Assembly (NCBI RefSeq): GCF_001713455.1
Contig: NZ_CP016464.1
Coordinates: 2,156,001-2,220,000, forward strand
DNA length: 64,000 nt
Direction of reading: 5' to 3'
Source: Bosea sp. RAC05
GTDB taxonomy: Bacteria; Pseudomonadota; Alphaproteobacteria; Rhizobiales; Beijerinckiaceae
Shown here: positions 8,434 to 16,430 of the stretch, piece after piece
Layout of the letters: each line of letters starts with the position of its first letter
Numbering within the stretch: the stretch's first letter is position 1
Position numbers and translations under genes: made by a program
The notes under the pieces: generated by a model
Told to the model about the DNA's origin: nothing
Seen by the model: only the letters and a program-made list of their open reading frames with translations
Databases searched by the model: none

Positions 8434-9351
8434 ATGGAGCTGCGCCATTTGCGCTATTTCACGACGGTTGCAGCGGAAGGCTCTTTCAGCCGTGCCTCCG
8501 AGAAACTGAACATCGCCCAGCCCCCGCTCAGCCGGCAGATCCAGCAGCTCGAGGAGGAACTGGGCGTGAGGCTGCTCGACCGCGGCCGGCCGATCACGCT
8601 CACCGAGCCGGGTCGATACCTCTTCGAACAGGCCCGTCAGATCCTGCAGCGGGTCGAGGACACCAAGGCGATGACCCGGCGCATCGCCAAGGGCATGGTC
8701 CTTCAGTTCAACATCGGCTTCGTGGCCTCGACCCTGTACGACGCGCTGCCCGAGCTCATCCGTCGTTTCCGGATCGCGGTGCCCGGCGTCGAGGTCCAGC
8801 TGCTCGAGATGACCACGATGGAGCAGGTCGCCGCCCTCAAGGACGGCCGCATCGACGTCGGTCTGGGCCGCTTGAGGTTCGAGGACGAGAGCCTCGTGCG
8901 CAAGGTGGTGCGCGAGGAAAGGCTCTGGCTCGCCGTGCCCGTCGATCATCCCCTGGCCAGGACCGTGGAGAAGCTCAGGCTGCGCGACACCGCCGGCGAG
9001 CCTCTGATCATCTACCCGAAGTCGCCGCGTCCGAGCTATGCCGACCAGGTCCTCGACTTCTACCGCGAAGCCGGCGTCCAGCCGCAGATCGGGATGGAGG
9101 CGCGCGAGCTCCAGACCGCGCTCGGGCTGGTGGCCTCGGGCGGCGGCATCTGCGTCGTGCCGGCCTCGGTCAGGCGGCTGGGGCGGGACGACGTGCGCTT
9201 CATCGAGCTCGACGAGCCCCAGATGACGACGCCGATCATCATGAGCTATCGCCGCGCCGACACGTCACGGCTCCTGGCGCAGCTGATCGCGCTCGTGCGC
9301 GACTTCGATCAATGGGGCGGCAAGGCCGAAAGCGGGAGCCCGTCAGCCTGA
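8434..9351 (+). CDS. LysR-type activator of the ben/cat operon (CatR/BenM-like)
   Basis: This 305-residue LysR regulator opens with the winged helix typical of the CatR/CatM/BenM group (MELRHLRYF, then [17 protein letters not shown]). The C-terminal periplasmic-binding-like domain would hold the inducer, presumably muconate and possibly benzoate. It is divergent from the catechol operon with an ATAC-N7-GTAT site in between. The gene is complete and convergent with the following oxidoreductase gene. The name catR or benM cannot be settled from sequence alone. Confidence 0.88.
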   Translation: MELRHLRYFTTVAAEGSFSRASEKLNIAQPPLSRQIQQLEEELGVRLLDRGRPITLTEPGRYLFEQARQILQRVEDTKAMTRRIAKGMVLQFNIGFVASTLYDALPELIRRFRIAVPGVEVQLLEMTTMEQVAALKDGRIDVGLGRLRFEDESLVRKVVREERLWLAVPVDHPLARTVEKLRLRDTAGEPLIIYPKSPRPSYADQVLDFYREAGVQPQIGMEARELQTALGLVASGGGICVVPASVRRLGRDDVRFIELDEPQMTTPIIMSYRRADTSRLLAQLIALVRDFDQWGGKAESGSPSA

Positions 9352-9467
9352 CCAGCACGGGGGCGGGTCATCGAGCCGCCCAGAAACCAGACCTTGCATG
9401 CGTCCGCTTCGGGCCAGAAGCGCCGGCCGCGGGGGCCGGGCGCGTCGCGCCAGCCGCTGACACTCAA

Positions 9468-9496
9468 GCCGGCCGAACACGCATGAGTTGGCCGGC
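9468..9496. terminator. Inverted repeat between convergent genes
   Basis: GCCGGCC (9468-9474) and GGCCGGC (9490-9496) form perfect 7-bp arms with a 15-base loop in the gap between the convergent LysR and oxidoreductase genes. There is no T-run on either side, so a role as a two-way terminator is only a guess from position. Confidence 0.3.
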
Positions 9497-9506
9497 ATCC
9501 AGCGCG

Positions 9507-10721
9507 CTAGCCCTGGCCGATCGTTGGGACAGTTTCGGGAGATCGCTTGCTCGCAGTGTCGCCGGGGCGATCAAACTCCTTGAGGAACTTTTCGCTGACC
9601 GCCGCGGGCGTGCGGAACCTTGCAATCGAGAAGGGCTCCAGCGGGGTCTGCGTCGCGCCGTCGACGATCAATTCGCTGAGGCACAGGCCGACGCCGGGGC
9701 CGATCTGGAAGCCATGGCCGCAGAAGCCGAAGGCGTGGAACAGGCCCGGCGTGGTGTCGCTCCTCCCGATCACCGGGATCATGTCGGGCAGATAGCCCTC
9801 GATGCCGGACCAGACGCGGATCACATGCGCCTGCGCGAGGGCCGGCACGAGTCCTCCGAGCGCCCGCATGGCAGCCAGCGTCTTGGCCGGCGGCACCGGC
9901 GCACGGTTTGCCACCGCATCGGCCGCCGTGCGCGGATAGCCCGCGAGGATGACGTTGCCGCGCTCGGTCTGGCGGGCGATGACGGAGCCGTCGATCGTCT
10001 GGAGCGAGGGCGTGAACAGCGGTGGCACGGGCTCGGTGACGAATTGCGGCGGCCCTGCCGCGAAGACCGGCGCCGTCTCCCCGAAGCATTCCGCTATCTG
10101 GACGGCCCAGGCTCCGGCCGCGTTGACGAGTGCCGCGCAGCTCAGCCCGCGCCCGTCGGCGGTGGTGATCCTGAAGCCGTCGCCTTGCCGGGTGACGGCT
10201 GTGACGTGCGCATTCTCGCGGATCTCCACCCCCTGCCGCTGCGCCGCACGCGCCACGGCCGGCGTTGCCAGCCGCGGGTTAGCGGTCGCGTCGCGCGCGC
10301 AGAAGGTGGCGGCGATCGCCCGGTCGCTCAGCCAGGGGAAGCGCCGACGCAGATCGTGCGGCGCGAGCCGTTCGATGGCCAGGCCGTGCGACTCGGAGAC
10401 CTGCGCATAGGCTTCGAGCCGCGCGGCCTCGCCGGCGTCGAAGGCACAATAGAGATGGCCCGTCTGCGCGAACTCGCAGTCCTCGCCGATCAGCCCCTCG
10501 AAATCCTCCCACAGCGCATGCGAGCGCAATGACAGGGGATATTGGCCGGGAAAGCGGCCCTGCAGCCGCAGATTGCCGAAATTCGTGCCGCTCGACTGGG
10601 CGCCGACCACGCCCTTCTCGAACAGCGTCACGCTCTGGCCGCGCCGCGCCAGGAAGAAGGCCGTCCAGACACCGATCAGACCGCCCCCGATGATCGCGAC
10701 GTCGGCGCTCGCGCGGCTCAT
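9507..10721 (-). CDS. FAD-dependent amine/opine dehydrogenase, DAO subunit (HcnC/OoxB-like)
   Basis: This 404-residue D-amino-acid-oxidase-family flavoprotein has the N-terminal loop IIGGGLIGVWTAF and the C-terminal FAD segment with HAFGFCGHGFQIGPGVG. Such proteins oxidise a C-N bond of an amino acid, imino acid or opine. The two genes upstream encode the partners of a three-subunit dehydrogenase (2Fe-2S subunit and a second flavoprotein), as in hydrogen cyanide synthase, opine oxidase and D-hydroxyproline dehydrogenase. ATG 10721 overlaps the preceding stop as ATGA. The substrate is not known; there is no evidence for cyanide production. Confidence 0.8.
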   Translation of the reverse strand: MSRASADVAIIGGGLIGVWTAFFLARRGQSVTLFEKGVVGAQSSGTNFGNLRLQGRFPGQYPLSLRSHALWEDFEGLIGEDCEFAQTGHLYCAFDAGEAARLEAYAQVSESHGLAIERLAPHDLRRRFPWLSDRAIAATFCARDATANPRLATPAVARAAQRQGVEIRENAHVTAVTRQGDGFRITTADGRGLSCAALVNAAGAWAVQIAECFGETAPVFAAGPPQFVTEPVPPLFTPSLQTIDGSVIARQTERGNVILAGYPRTAADAVANRAPVPPAKTLAAMRALGGLVPALAQAHVIRVWSGIEGYLPDMIPVIGRSDTTPGLFHAFGFCGHGFQIGPGVGLCLSELIVDGATQTPLEPFSIARFRTPAAVSEKFLKEFDRPGDTASKRSPETVPTIGQG

Positions 10722-12085
10722 GGCGTCGACTCCCCGGCTGCGGAGAGGGCGATCGGCTTGACCGGCGCCTGACCGCGCAGGCGGCCGGCGCCTGCCCCGT
10801 CCTGGCCGGACGCTCCGGCGACGATTTCCTGGAGGGCCGGCCCGCAGACGCGGCCCTGGCAGCGTCCCATGCCGCAGCGCGTCATCGCCTTGACGCGGTT
10901 GACCTCGACCGGGCCGAGCGCCTGCGCCATGGCCGTGCGCACCGCGCCGATGGTGACGGATTCGCAGCGGCACAACAGCGTGTCGTCGGGCAGGGCCCGG
11001 ATCTGGGCGACCGGCCAGGCAAACGCCCGCGCGAGGCTGCGCTGGAAACCGTGCAGCCTGGCCACCCTGCGCGTCAGCGTCCTGACCGCAGCAGCAGCGG
11101 GTGGTGCGCCGAGATCAGCCAGGATCGCATGGGCGGCGAGGGCGCCGCTGGCCTCGGCCGCGTCGGCGCCGCCTATGCTGGCGCCGTCTCCGGCGAGATA
11201 GAGGCCGGGGCGCGCCCGGCCGAAAACATCCGTCTCCGGCAGGAAGAGCCGGAACGCCTCGTCATAGGCGAAACGGGCCCCCGCGAGGTCGGCGAGCTGG
11301 GTTTCGGGCTTGAGGCCGTATCCCAGCGCGACCGCGTCGCAGGGGAAGCGGCGTTCGCGCCCTGCCGCATCGCGCAGCAGCAGCGACTGGACATGGCCGT
11401 CCCCCTCGATCGCGAGCGGGGTGACGCCGTGCAGCGGGGGCGTGCCGGCGCGCAGCGCGCCAGCCATGCCGCCAAGCCCGCGCAGCAGCGTTCGCGGCGA
11501 GGCCAGAAGTCCCGGCAGCGCCGTTGCCTTCGCTGCGAGGCCCGTCGTGTCCGCGATGACGGCGACGGTGCCGCCCATCTGCCGATACTGCTTGGCGGCG
11601 AGCAGCAGCAGGGGCGAGGAGCCGAGGAAGGCGACGCGCCGGCCGATCAGGCAGCCCTGATCCTTGAGCGCGACCTGCGCCCCGCCCAGGGTGAAGACCC
11701 CCGGCAGGGTCCATCCGGGCAATGGTGCCACCCGGTCCATGGCTCCTGTCGCCAGCAGCAGCCTGTCGGCCTCGATCGTTTCCACCCGCCCTTGATGCAG
11801 GAGATGCAGCGTGTGCCCCTCGATCGCCCAGACCAGCGTGCGCGGGCGGTAGTCGATGTGCTCCGCCAGGGCGGCGAAGCGGCGGTGCAGCGCCTCGTAG
11901 CGGCCGGCCTCGCTGCCCATCAGAGCGTGCATGTCGAGCGCGAGATCGGGTGAGGGGCGGCGATACCCTTGGCCGCCGGCGCGCTCGCCCTCGTCAATCA
12001 CGACGGGCCGGTGTCCGTGGCTGCAGAGCAATTCTGCCGCCGCGATACCGGCCGGCCCGGCCCCGACGATGACGATGCTACTCAT
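10718..12085 (-). CDS. FAD/NAD-binding subunit with BFD-type 2Fe-2S domain (HcnB/OoxA-like)
   Basis: This 455-residue protein starts with a dinucleotide loop (IVGAGPAGIAAAELL) and has a pyridine-nucleotide-disulfide-oxidoreductase body. Its C-terminal bacterioferredoxin-associated-type domain has four cysteines (CRCESVT, then CGMGRCQGRVCGP). This matches the second flavoprotein of HcnABC-type and opine-oxidase-type complexes. It overlaps the small 2Fe-2S gene by 8 bp and the DAO gene by 4 bp, so the three are translationally coupled subunits of one enzyme. Confidence 0.82.
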   Translation of the reverse strand: MSSIVIVGAGPAGIAAAELLCSHGHRPVVIDEGERAGGQGYRRPSPDLALDMHALMGSEAGRYEALHRRFAALAEHIDYRPRTLVWAIEGHTLHLLHQGRVETIEADRLLLATGAMDRVAPLPGWTLPGVFTLGGAQVALKDQGCLIGRRVAFLGSSPLLLLAAKQYRQMGGTVAVIADTTGLAAKATALPGLLASPRTLLRGLGGMAGALRAGTPPLHGVTPLAIEGDGHVQSLLLRDAAGRERRFPCDAVALGYGLKPETQLADLAGARFAYDEAFRLFLPETDVFGRARPGLYLAGDGASIGGADAAEASGALAAHAILADLGAPPAAAAVRTLTRRVARLHGFQRSLARAFAWPVAQIRALPDDTLLCRCESVTIGAVRTAMAQALGPVEVNRVKAMTRCGMGRCQGRVCGPALQEIVAGASGQDGAGAGRLRGQAPVKPIALSAAGESTP

Positions 12086-12362
12086 GGGGACCGGCTGGCG
12101 GCTGGCTGGCGAGGATCATGCCGTCGGCAACCGGCGTCGTACAGGCGCGCAAGCGTCCGCCAAGCCCGCTCCAGACCCAGCAATCCTGGCAGGCGCCCAT
12201 CAGGCAGAAGCCCGAACGCGACTCATTGCCGAATTCGTGGCGGCGCAGGATCAGGCCGTGGGTCAGCAGGACGGCCAGGATGCTGTCACCCTCCGTTGCG
12301 GCCAAGTGCAGGCCGTCGAATTCCACAGCGATCGCGGCCCCGCGACGCGGGACGACGCGCAT
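12078..12362 (-). CDS. Small 2Fe-2S subunit (HcnA-like)
   Basis: This 94-residue protein has the ferredoxin-like cysteine set of HcnA-type subunits (GFCLMGACQDCWV, with a later Cys in RACTTPV). It would carry electrons within the three-subunit dehydrogenase. I chose ATG 12362 by length and family start; a TTG at 12407 in the same frame is possible but would put the start codon in the middle of the operator palindrome at 12400-12414. It is the first gene of its operon. Confidence 0.78.
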   Translation of the reverse strand: MRVVPRRGAAIAVEFDGLHLAATEGDSILAVLLTHGLILRRHEFGNESRSGFCLMGACQDCWVWSGLGGRLRACTTPVADGMILASQPPAGPHE

Positions 12363-12399
12363 GAACTGGGCGCCGTCAGTGGTCACAACGACACCCAGA

Positions 12400-12414
12400 T
12401 ATCGCAATGCGATA
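12400..12414. promoter_or_regulatory. IclR-type operator palindrome before the oxidoreductase operon
   Basis: TATCGCA-A-TGCGATA is a perfect 15-bp palindrome lying 38-52 bp upstream of the 2Fe-2S subunit start. Nine bases, TTATCGCAT on the minus strand, recur in the palindrome at 13410-13426 on the other side of the IclR gene. IclR-family proteins bind short palindromes of this kind. A perfect TTGACA on the minus strand (12456-12451) lies further upstream, but I see no good -10 at normal spacing. Confidence 0.6.
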
Positions 12415-12493
12415 AATCCATGCGTATATTGGTAAAGTGACCGGCGACGCTGTCAAGCGATGCCGGCATGCCGGATCATGCGCGTCGAGACGA

Positions 12494-13327
12494 TCAGACC
12501 CGCGAGATCGCGTGGGCGGCAGCGATGATCAGCGATGAGAAGCGGGCGACGACCTCCTCGCGGCTGTAGCGCGAGCAGGAGGCCGCAACATTGACCGCCC
12601 CTTCCGGACGGCCGCGATGGTCGAGGATGGGCGCGGCGATCGAGGCGTCCCCGAGATAGACCTCCTCGAAGGCGGTGGCGAAGCCCTGCGCGGCCGCCTG
12701 GCGAATCTTCTCCCGGAGCGCATCGCGCTGCCAGGTCGTGGACGGGGTGTAGGCCTTGAGGTCGGAGGCGTCGATCACCGCCATCGCCTCGTCCTCCGGC
12801 AGGCGCGACAGCATCGCGATGCCCGGCGCCGTGCAATAGGCCGGCATGCGGGTGCCGATGATGACGTCGGTGTTGAGGACGTGCCGGCTTAGGAAGCGCG
12901 AGACGAAGATGATCTCCGTGCCCTCGCGCATCGTCAGATTGACGGTTTCCTCGGTCTCCTTGCTGAGGTGCATCAGATAGGGCATCGCCCGGTCGACGAG
13001 GCGGCTGCTGCGGATGAAGTGATAGCCGAGATCGAGCGTCTTGGCCGTGAGCTCGAAGCGCTTGGTTTCGGCGTCCTTGTGGAGGTAGCCGAGCTGCGTC
13101 AGCGTATGGGTGAAACGCTGCGCCGCGCTGAGATCCATCCCCGTTTCCGAGGCGACCTGGGAGAGATTGAGCGTCTGATGCTGGCGGCCAAAGGCCGAGA
13201 GCACGCGGAAAGCCTTCTCCACCGAGTTGACCATCAGCGCGCTGGATCGGCCGCCCTGGTCGCCCTTGCCGCGCACCGGCCGCTCGCTCTTGAGGCTGGC
13301 GCCGCTGCGCTCGCTCGTCTCGGACAT
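12494..13327 (-). CDS. IclR-family transcriptional regulator
   Basis: The protein, about 277 residues, has an N-terminal winged helix (VNSVEKAFRVLSAFG, then LNLSQVASETGMDLSAAQRFTHTL with L-G-Y after it) and the IclR effector domain with RMPAYCTAPGIAML and a C-terminal NVAAS segment. ATG 13327 has AGGAGA eight bases upstream; a longer reading lacks such a site. It sits between two operons with related palindromes on both flanks. The likely role is local control of the dehydrogenase operon and the divergent hydratase/transport operon. Confidence 0.87.
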   Translation of the reverse strand: MSETSERSGASLKSERPVRGKGDQGGRSSALMVNSVEKAFRVLSAFGRQHQTLNLSQVASETGMDLSAAQRFTHTLTQLGYLHKDAETKRFELTAKTLDLGYHFIRSSRLVDRAMPYLMHLSKETEETVNLTMREGTEIIFVSRFLSRHVLNTDVIIGTRMPAYCTAPGIAMLSRLPEDEAMAVIDASDLKAYTPSTTWQRDALREKIRQAAAQGFATAFEEVYLGDASIAAPILDHRGRPEGAVNVAASCSRYSREEVVARFSSLIIAAAHAISRV

Positions 13328-13369
13328 CGATGGTTCTCCTGCGGCGATCAATGGCTGCGGGCTGCGGCC

Positions 13370-13399
13370 TTGACAAGATCGGGCATTCGCGCCGATCAT
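13370..13399 (+). promoter_or_regulatory. Candidate promoter of the hydratase/ABC operon
   Basis: A perfect TTGACA (13370-13375) is followed after 18 bp by GATCAT (13394-13399), which matches four of six -10 positions. The start would fall near 13406, just before the palindrome at 13410-13426, an arrangement suited to repression. Confidence 0.4.
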
Positions 13400-13409
13400 T
13401 CAATAGAAC

Positions 13410-13426
13410 TTATCGCATATCGATAA
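13410..13426. promoter_or_regulatory. IclR-type operator palindrome before the hydratase operon
   Basis: TTATCG-CATAT-CGATAA is a perfect inverted repeat with a 5-base spacer, 20 bp before the hydratase ATG at 13446 and in the divergent region shared with the IclR gene. It shares TTATCGCAT with the site at 12400-12414, so both are likely bound by the IclR regulator between them. Confidence 0.6.
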
Positions 13427-13445
13427 ATATGCATCGGAGAGTGCC

Positions 13446-14219
13446 ATGAAGGACTTCATCCTCAGCGAGGTGCGCGGGCCGGTCGGCATTCTGACCCTGA
13501 ACCGCCCCGACAAGCTGAACGCCTGGAACGCGCCGATGCGGGCCCGCCTCGTCGAGGCGCTCGACGCGCTGGAGGCCAATGCGGCCGTGCGCGCCATCAT
13601 CCTCACCGGGGCGGGCGACCGCGCCTTCGGCGCGGGGCAGGATCTCAATGAGACCAAGACCTTCGATCCCGACCGGGCCGAGCTGTGGATCGGCGAGTGG
13701 GAGCGCCTCTACGACCGGATCCGCTCGCTCTCGAAGCCGATCGTGGCGGCGCTCAACGGCGTCGCGGCCGGATCGGCCTTCCAGGTGTCGCTCCTGTGCG
13801 ACCTGCGCGTCGGCCATCCCGGCGTCACCATGGGCCAGCCCGAGATCAACTCCGGCATCGCCTCGACCACCGGCCCCTGGATCATGCGCGAGCTGATCGG
13901 ACTCGGCCGCACCATCGACCTGACCCTGACCGGGCGGATGATGGATGCCGAGGAGTGCTTCCGCATCGGCGTGATCAACCGGCTCGTGCCGCAGGAGCAG
14001 GTGATGGCGGCCGCGCTGGAACTCGCCACCGAGCTCGCCGGCAAGCCGCCGGTCGCGATGCGGCTCAACCGCGCCCGCTTCCGCGAGGTGACCGAGGCCG
14101 GCTTCCGTGATTGCCTGTCCGCCGGCATCCGCAACCAGCGCGAAGCCTACGCGACCGGCGAGCCGGCGCGGATGATGGAGGAGTTCCTCGCCAAGCGCGC
14201 CGCCAAGAAGAGCGCCTGA
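13446..14219 (+). CDS. Enoyl-CoA hydratase/isomerase family protein
   Basis: This 257-residue crotonase-fold protein has the LNRPDKLNAW start, the oxyanion-hole segment AFGAGQDLNE (about 60-69), the second oxyanion region near NGVAAGSAFQ and a MGQPEINSGI segment. It acts on a CoA thioester by hydration, isomerisation or cleavage; the exact reaction cannot be read from sequence. It is the first gene of an operon with an ABC importer and a CaiC-like CoA ligase, so it probably acts on the CoA ester of the imported compound. A GGAG lies seven bases before the ATG. Confidence 0.85.
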   Translation: MKDFILSEVRGPVGILTLNRPDKLNAWNAPMRARLVEALDALEANAAVRAIILTGAGDRAFGAGQDLNETKTFDPDRAELWIGEWERLYDRIRSLSKPIVAALNGVAAGSAFQVSLLCDLRVGHPGVTMGQPEINSGIASTTGPWIMRELIGLGRTIDLTLTGRMMDAEECFRIGVINRLVPQEQVMAAALELATELAGKPPVAMRLNRARFREVTEAGFRDCLSAGIRNQREAYATGEPARMMEEFLAKRAAKKSA

Positions 14220-14277
14220 CGCGAGACGACCGGACGACCACGGGGAAATGCGGAAAACCGCTGAACGGGAGAGAACG

Positions 14278-15348
14278 ATGACCAGCAGCATCATGAACAG
14301 GCCTAACCGGCGCCACCTCCTGCAACTGGCCGGTGGTGTCGCCGCCGGCGCAATGCTGGCGCCGGCCCTGATCGGGCGCGCCAGAGCCGCGACGCAGATC
14401 ATCGTCGCCGATCCCGGCGGTCCTTTCGGGCCGGCGTTCCGCAAGGCCTTCTACGACCCCTTCGAGAAGGCGACCGGCAACAAGGTCGTCAACGTCGCCC
14501 GCGAGGCCGAGCCCACCGCCCAGTTCAAGGCGATGGTCGAGACCAAATCCTACACCTGGGACGTCTGCACGCTGACGCTCTCGGCGCGCGACATCCTCGC
14601 CGGTCAGGGCCTGCTCGATCCGATCGGCTTCACGCATGCCGACGTGCCCAAGCTGATGCCGGAGGCGATCTCGCCGCTGTTCATGGGCACGGATGTCTAT
14701 TCGACCGTCTTCGCCTATCGCACGGACCGCGTGAAAACCGCACCGGCGAGCTGGGCCGACTTCTTCAACGTCGAGAAGTTCCCGGGCCGGCGCGCGCTGC
14801 GCAAGAACCCGATCGATACGCTCGAGCAGGCGCTGCTCGCCGACGGCGTGCCGCTCGACAAGCTCTACCCGCTCGATGTCGACCGCGCCTTCAAGGTCCT
14901 CGACAAGATCAAGCCGCATGTCGCGGTCTGGTGGACCGGCGGCGCCCAGTCGACGCAGCTGCTCCAGAGCGGCGAGGTCGACATGCTGCCGGGCTGGAAT
15001 GCCCGCCTGCAGGCGGCGATCGATGGCGGCACGCCCGCGAAGATCGTCTGGAACCAGGGCCTCTACTCGATCGAGGGCTGGGCCCTGCCGAAGGGCGGGC
15101 CGAAGGCCGAAGTCTCCCGCCAGTTCGTGCGCTTCTGTTCGGACCCGAAGGCCCAGGCTCTCTTCACCGAGATCCTGGCCTATGGCCCGACCAATCTCGA
15201 CGCCTACCAGACGATCCCCGCCGAGCGCGCCAAGGTCCTGCCGACCTCTCCGGACAACCTGAAGCAGATGGCGATCGCGGACGAAGCCTGGTGGAGCGCC
15301 AACCGCGCGAAGGTCTCCGAGCGCTTCAACTCCTGGCTCCTGACCTGA
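14278..15348 (+). CDS. ABC transporter substrate-binding protein (PotD-like)
   Basis: This 356-residue periplasmic binding protein belongs to the spermidine/putrescine/iron-type solute-binding group. The N-terminus (NRRHLLQLAGGVAAGAMLAPAL) has a twin arginine and ends in a likely signal cleavage near RARA-A, so export by Tat is possible. I chose ATG 14278 because GGGAGAG lies just upstream and the signal then starts properly. It is followed within 5 bp by the ATPase and then the fused permease of the same importer. Substrate unknown. Confidence 0.85.
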   Translation: MTSSIMNRPNRRHLLQLAGGVAAGAMLAPALIGRARAATQIIVADPGGPFGPAFRKAFYDPFEKATGNKVVNVAREAEPTAQFKAMVETKSYTWDVCTLTLSARDILAGQGLLDPIGFTHADVPKLMPEAISPLFMGTDVYSTVFAYRTDRVKTAPASWADFFNVEKFPGRRALRKNPIDTLEQALLADGVPLDKLYPLDVDRAFKVLDKIKPHVAVWWTGGAQSTQLLQSGEVDMLPGWNARLQAAIDGGTPAKIVWNQGLYSIEGWALPKGGPKAEVSRQFVRFCSDPKAQALFTEILAYGPTNLDAYQTIPAERAKVLPTSPDNLKQMAIADEAWWSANRAKVSERFNSWLLT

Positions 15349-15353
15349 TCGCG

Positions 15354-16430
15354 ATGACGATAGGGACCGACACGCCCGCCGCCGCGGCGACGAAGAGCAA
15401 GCTGGTCATCGAAGGCCTTGGCAAGCGCTATGGCGCGACCACGGCCCTCGAGCCGAGCTCGCTCAGCGTCGCCGAGGGCGAGTTCCTCACCTTGCTGGGG
15501 CCTTCGGGCTCCGGCAAGACGACCCTGCTTCAGCTGATCTGCGGTCTGGTCGAGGCGAGCGAGGGCAGGGTGGTGATCGATGGGCGCGACCAGTCGCACA
15601 TGCCGGTCCACCAGCGCGACATCGGCCTCGTCTTCCAGCACTATGCGTTGTTCCCGCATCTCACCGTCGCCGAGAACATCGCCTTTCCCTTGAAAATGCG
15701 CAGGCGGCCCTCGGCCGAGATCGCTCAGCGCGTCGAGGCCGCACTCGCCATGGTCCATCTCGGCCAGCTTGCGAAACGCTTCCCGCGCGAACTCTCCGGC
15801 GGCCAGCAACAGCGCGTCGCGCTCGCCCGCTGCTTCGTCTACCAGCCCTCGATCATCCTGATGGACGAACCGCTCGGCGCGCTCGACAAGAAGCTGCGCG
15901 AGCACATGCAGATCGAGATCAAGCGGCTGCACCGCGAGAGCGGCGCGACGATCGTCTATGTCACGCATGACCAGGAGGAGGCGCTGGCGCTCTCCGACCG
16001 GATCTGCCTGATGAACCACGCCAGGATCGAACAGCTCGGCACGCCGCGCGAGATCTATGAGCGGCCCCGCACCGCCTTTGCGGCCGACTTCATCGGCGTC
16101 TCCAACATCTTTCGCGGCCGCTGGGACGGCAATGGCTCGCTCGAGACGGCCCTTGGCCGCTTCGCGCTGCCTGTGAATGCCGCCAGCCCCGGCGCCGAGC
16201 CCGCGCTCGTGATCCGCCCCGAGCATCTCAAGCTCGGCGCGCCCGACGGCAACGCCGTCACCGGCCGCGTCAGCGAGATCGTCTATGCCGGCTCCGAGAC
16301 GCGGGTCATCGCCACGCTCGGCGATGGCGGCCAGCTCGTGCTGCGGCTGGGGCCCGACGATGCCGTGCCGAGCATCAATGAGCAGATCGTCGCCGGCTGG
16401 GCCCGCGACCGGGCGGTTCTCGTCGCATGA
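15354..16430 (+). CDS. ABC transporter ATP-binding protein (PotA-like)
   Basis: The 358-residue ATPase has Walker A GPSGSGKT, the signature LSGGQQQRVALARC, Walker B IILMDEPLGALD and the switch His in VTHDQEEA. A C-terminal TOBE-type domain follows, as in PotA/FbpC. It starts 5 bp after the binding-protein stop, and its stop overlaps the permease ATG (ATGA). It energises import through the fused permease next to it. Confidence 0.92.
   Translation: MTIGTDTPAAAATKSKLVIEGLGKRYGATTALEPSSLSVAEGEFLTLLGPSGSGKTTLLQLICGLVEASEGRVVIDGRDQSHMPVHQRDIGLVFQHYALFPHLTVAENIAFPLKMRRRPSAEIAQRVEAALAMVHLGQLAKRFPRELSGGQQQRVALARCFVYQPSIILMDEPLGALDKKLREHMQIEIKRLHRESGATIVYVTHDQEEALALSDRICLMNHARIEQLGTPREIYERPRTAFAADFIGVSNIFRGRWDGNGSLETALGRFALPVNAASPGAEPALVIRPEHLKLGAPDGNAVTGRVSEIVYAGSETRVIATLGDGGQLVLRLGPDDAVPSINEQIVAGWARDRAVLVA

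Noticed and set aside
9507..12362. Hydrogen cyanide synthase (hcnABC) as a specific call
   Set aside because: The subunit layout fits, but opine oxidase and D-hydroxyproline dehydrogenase share it, and the IclR/transport context points to catabolism.
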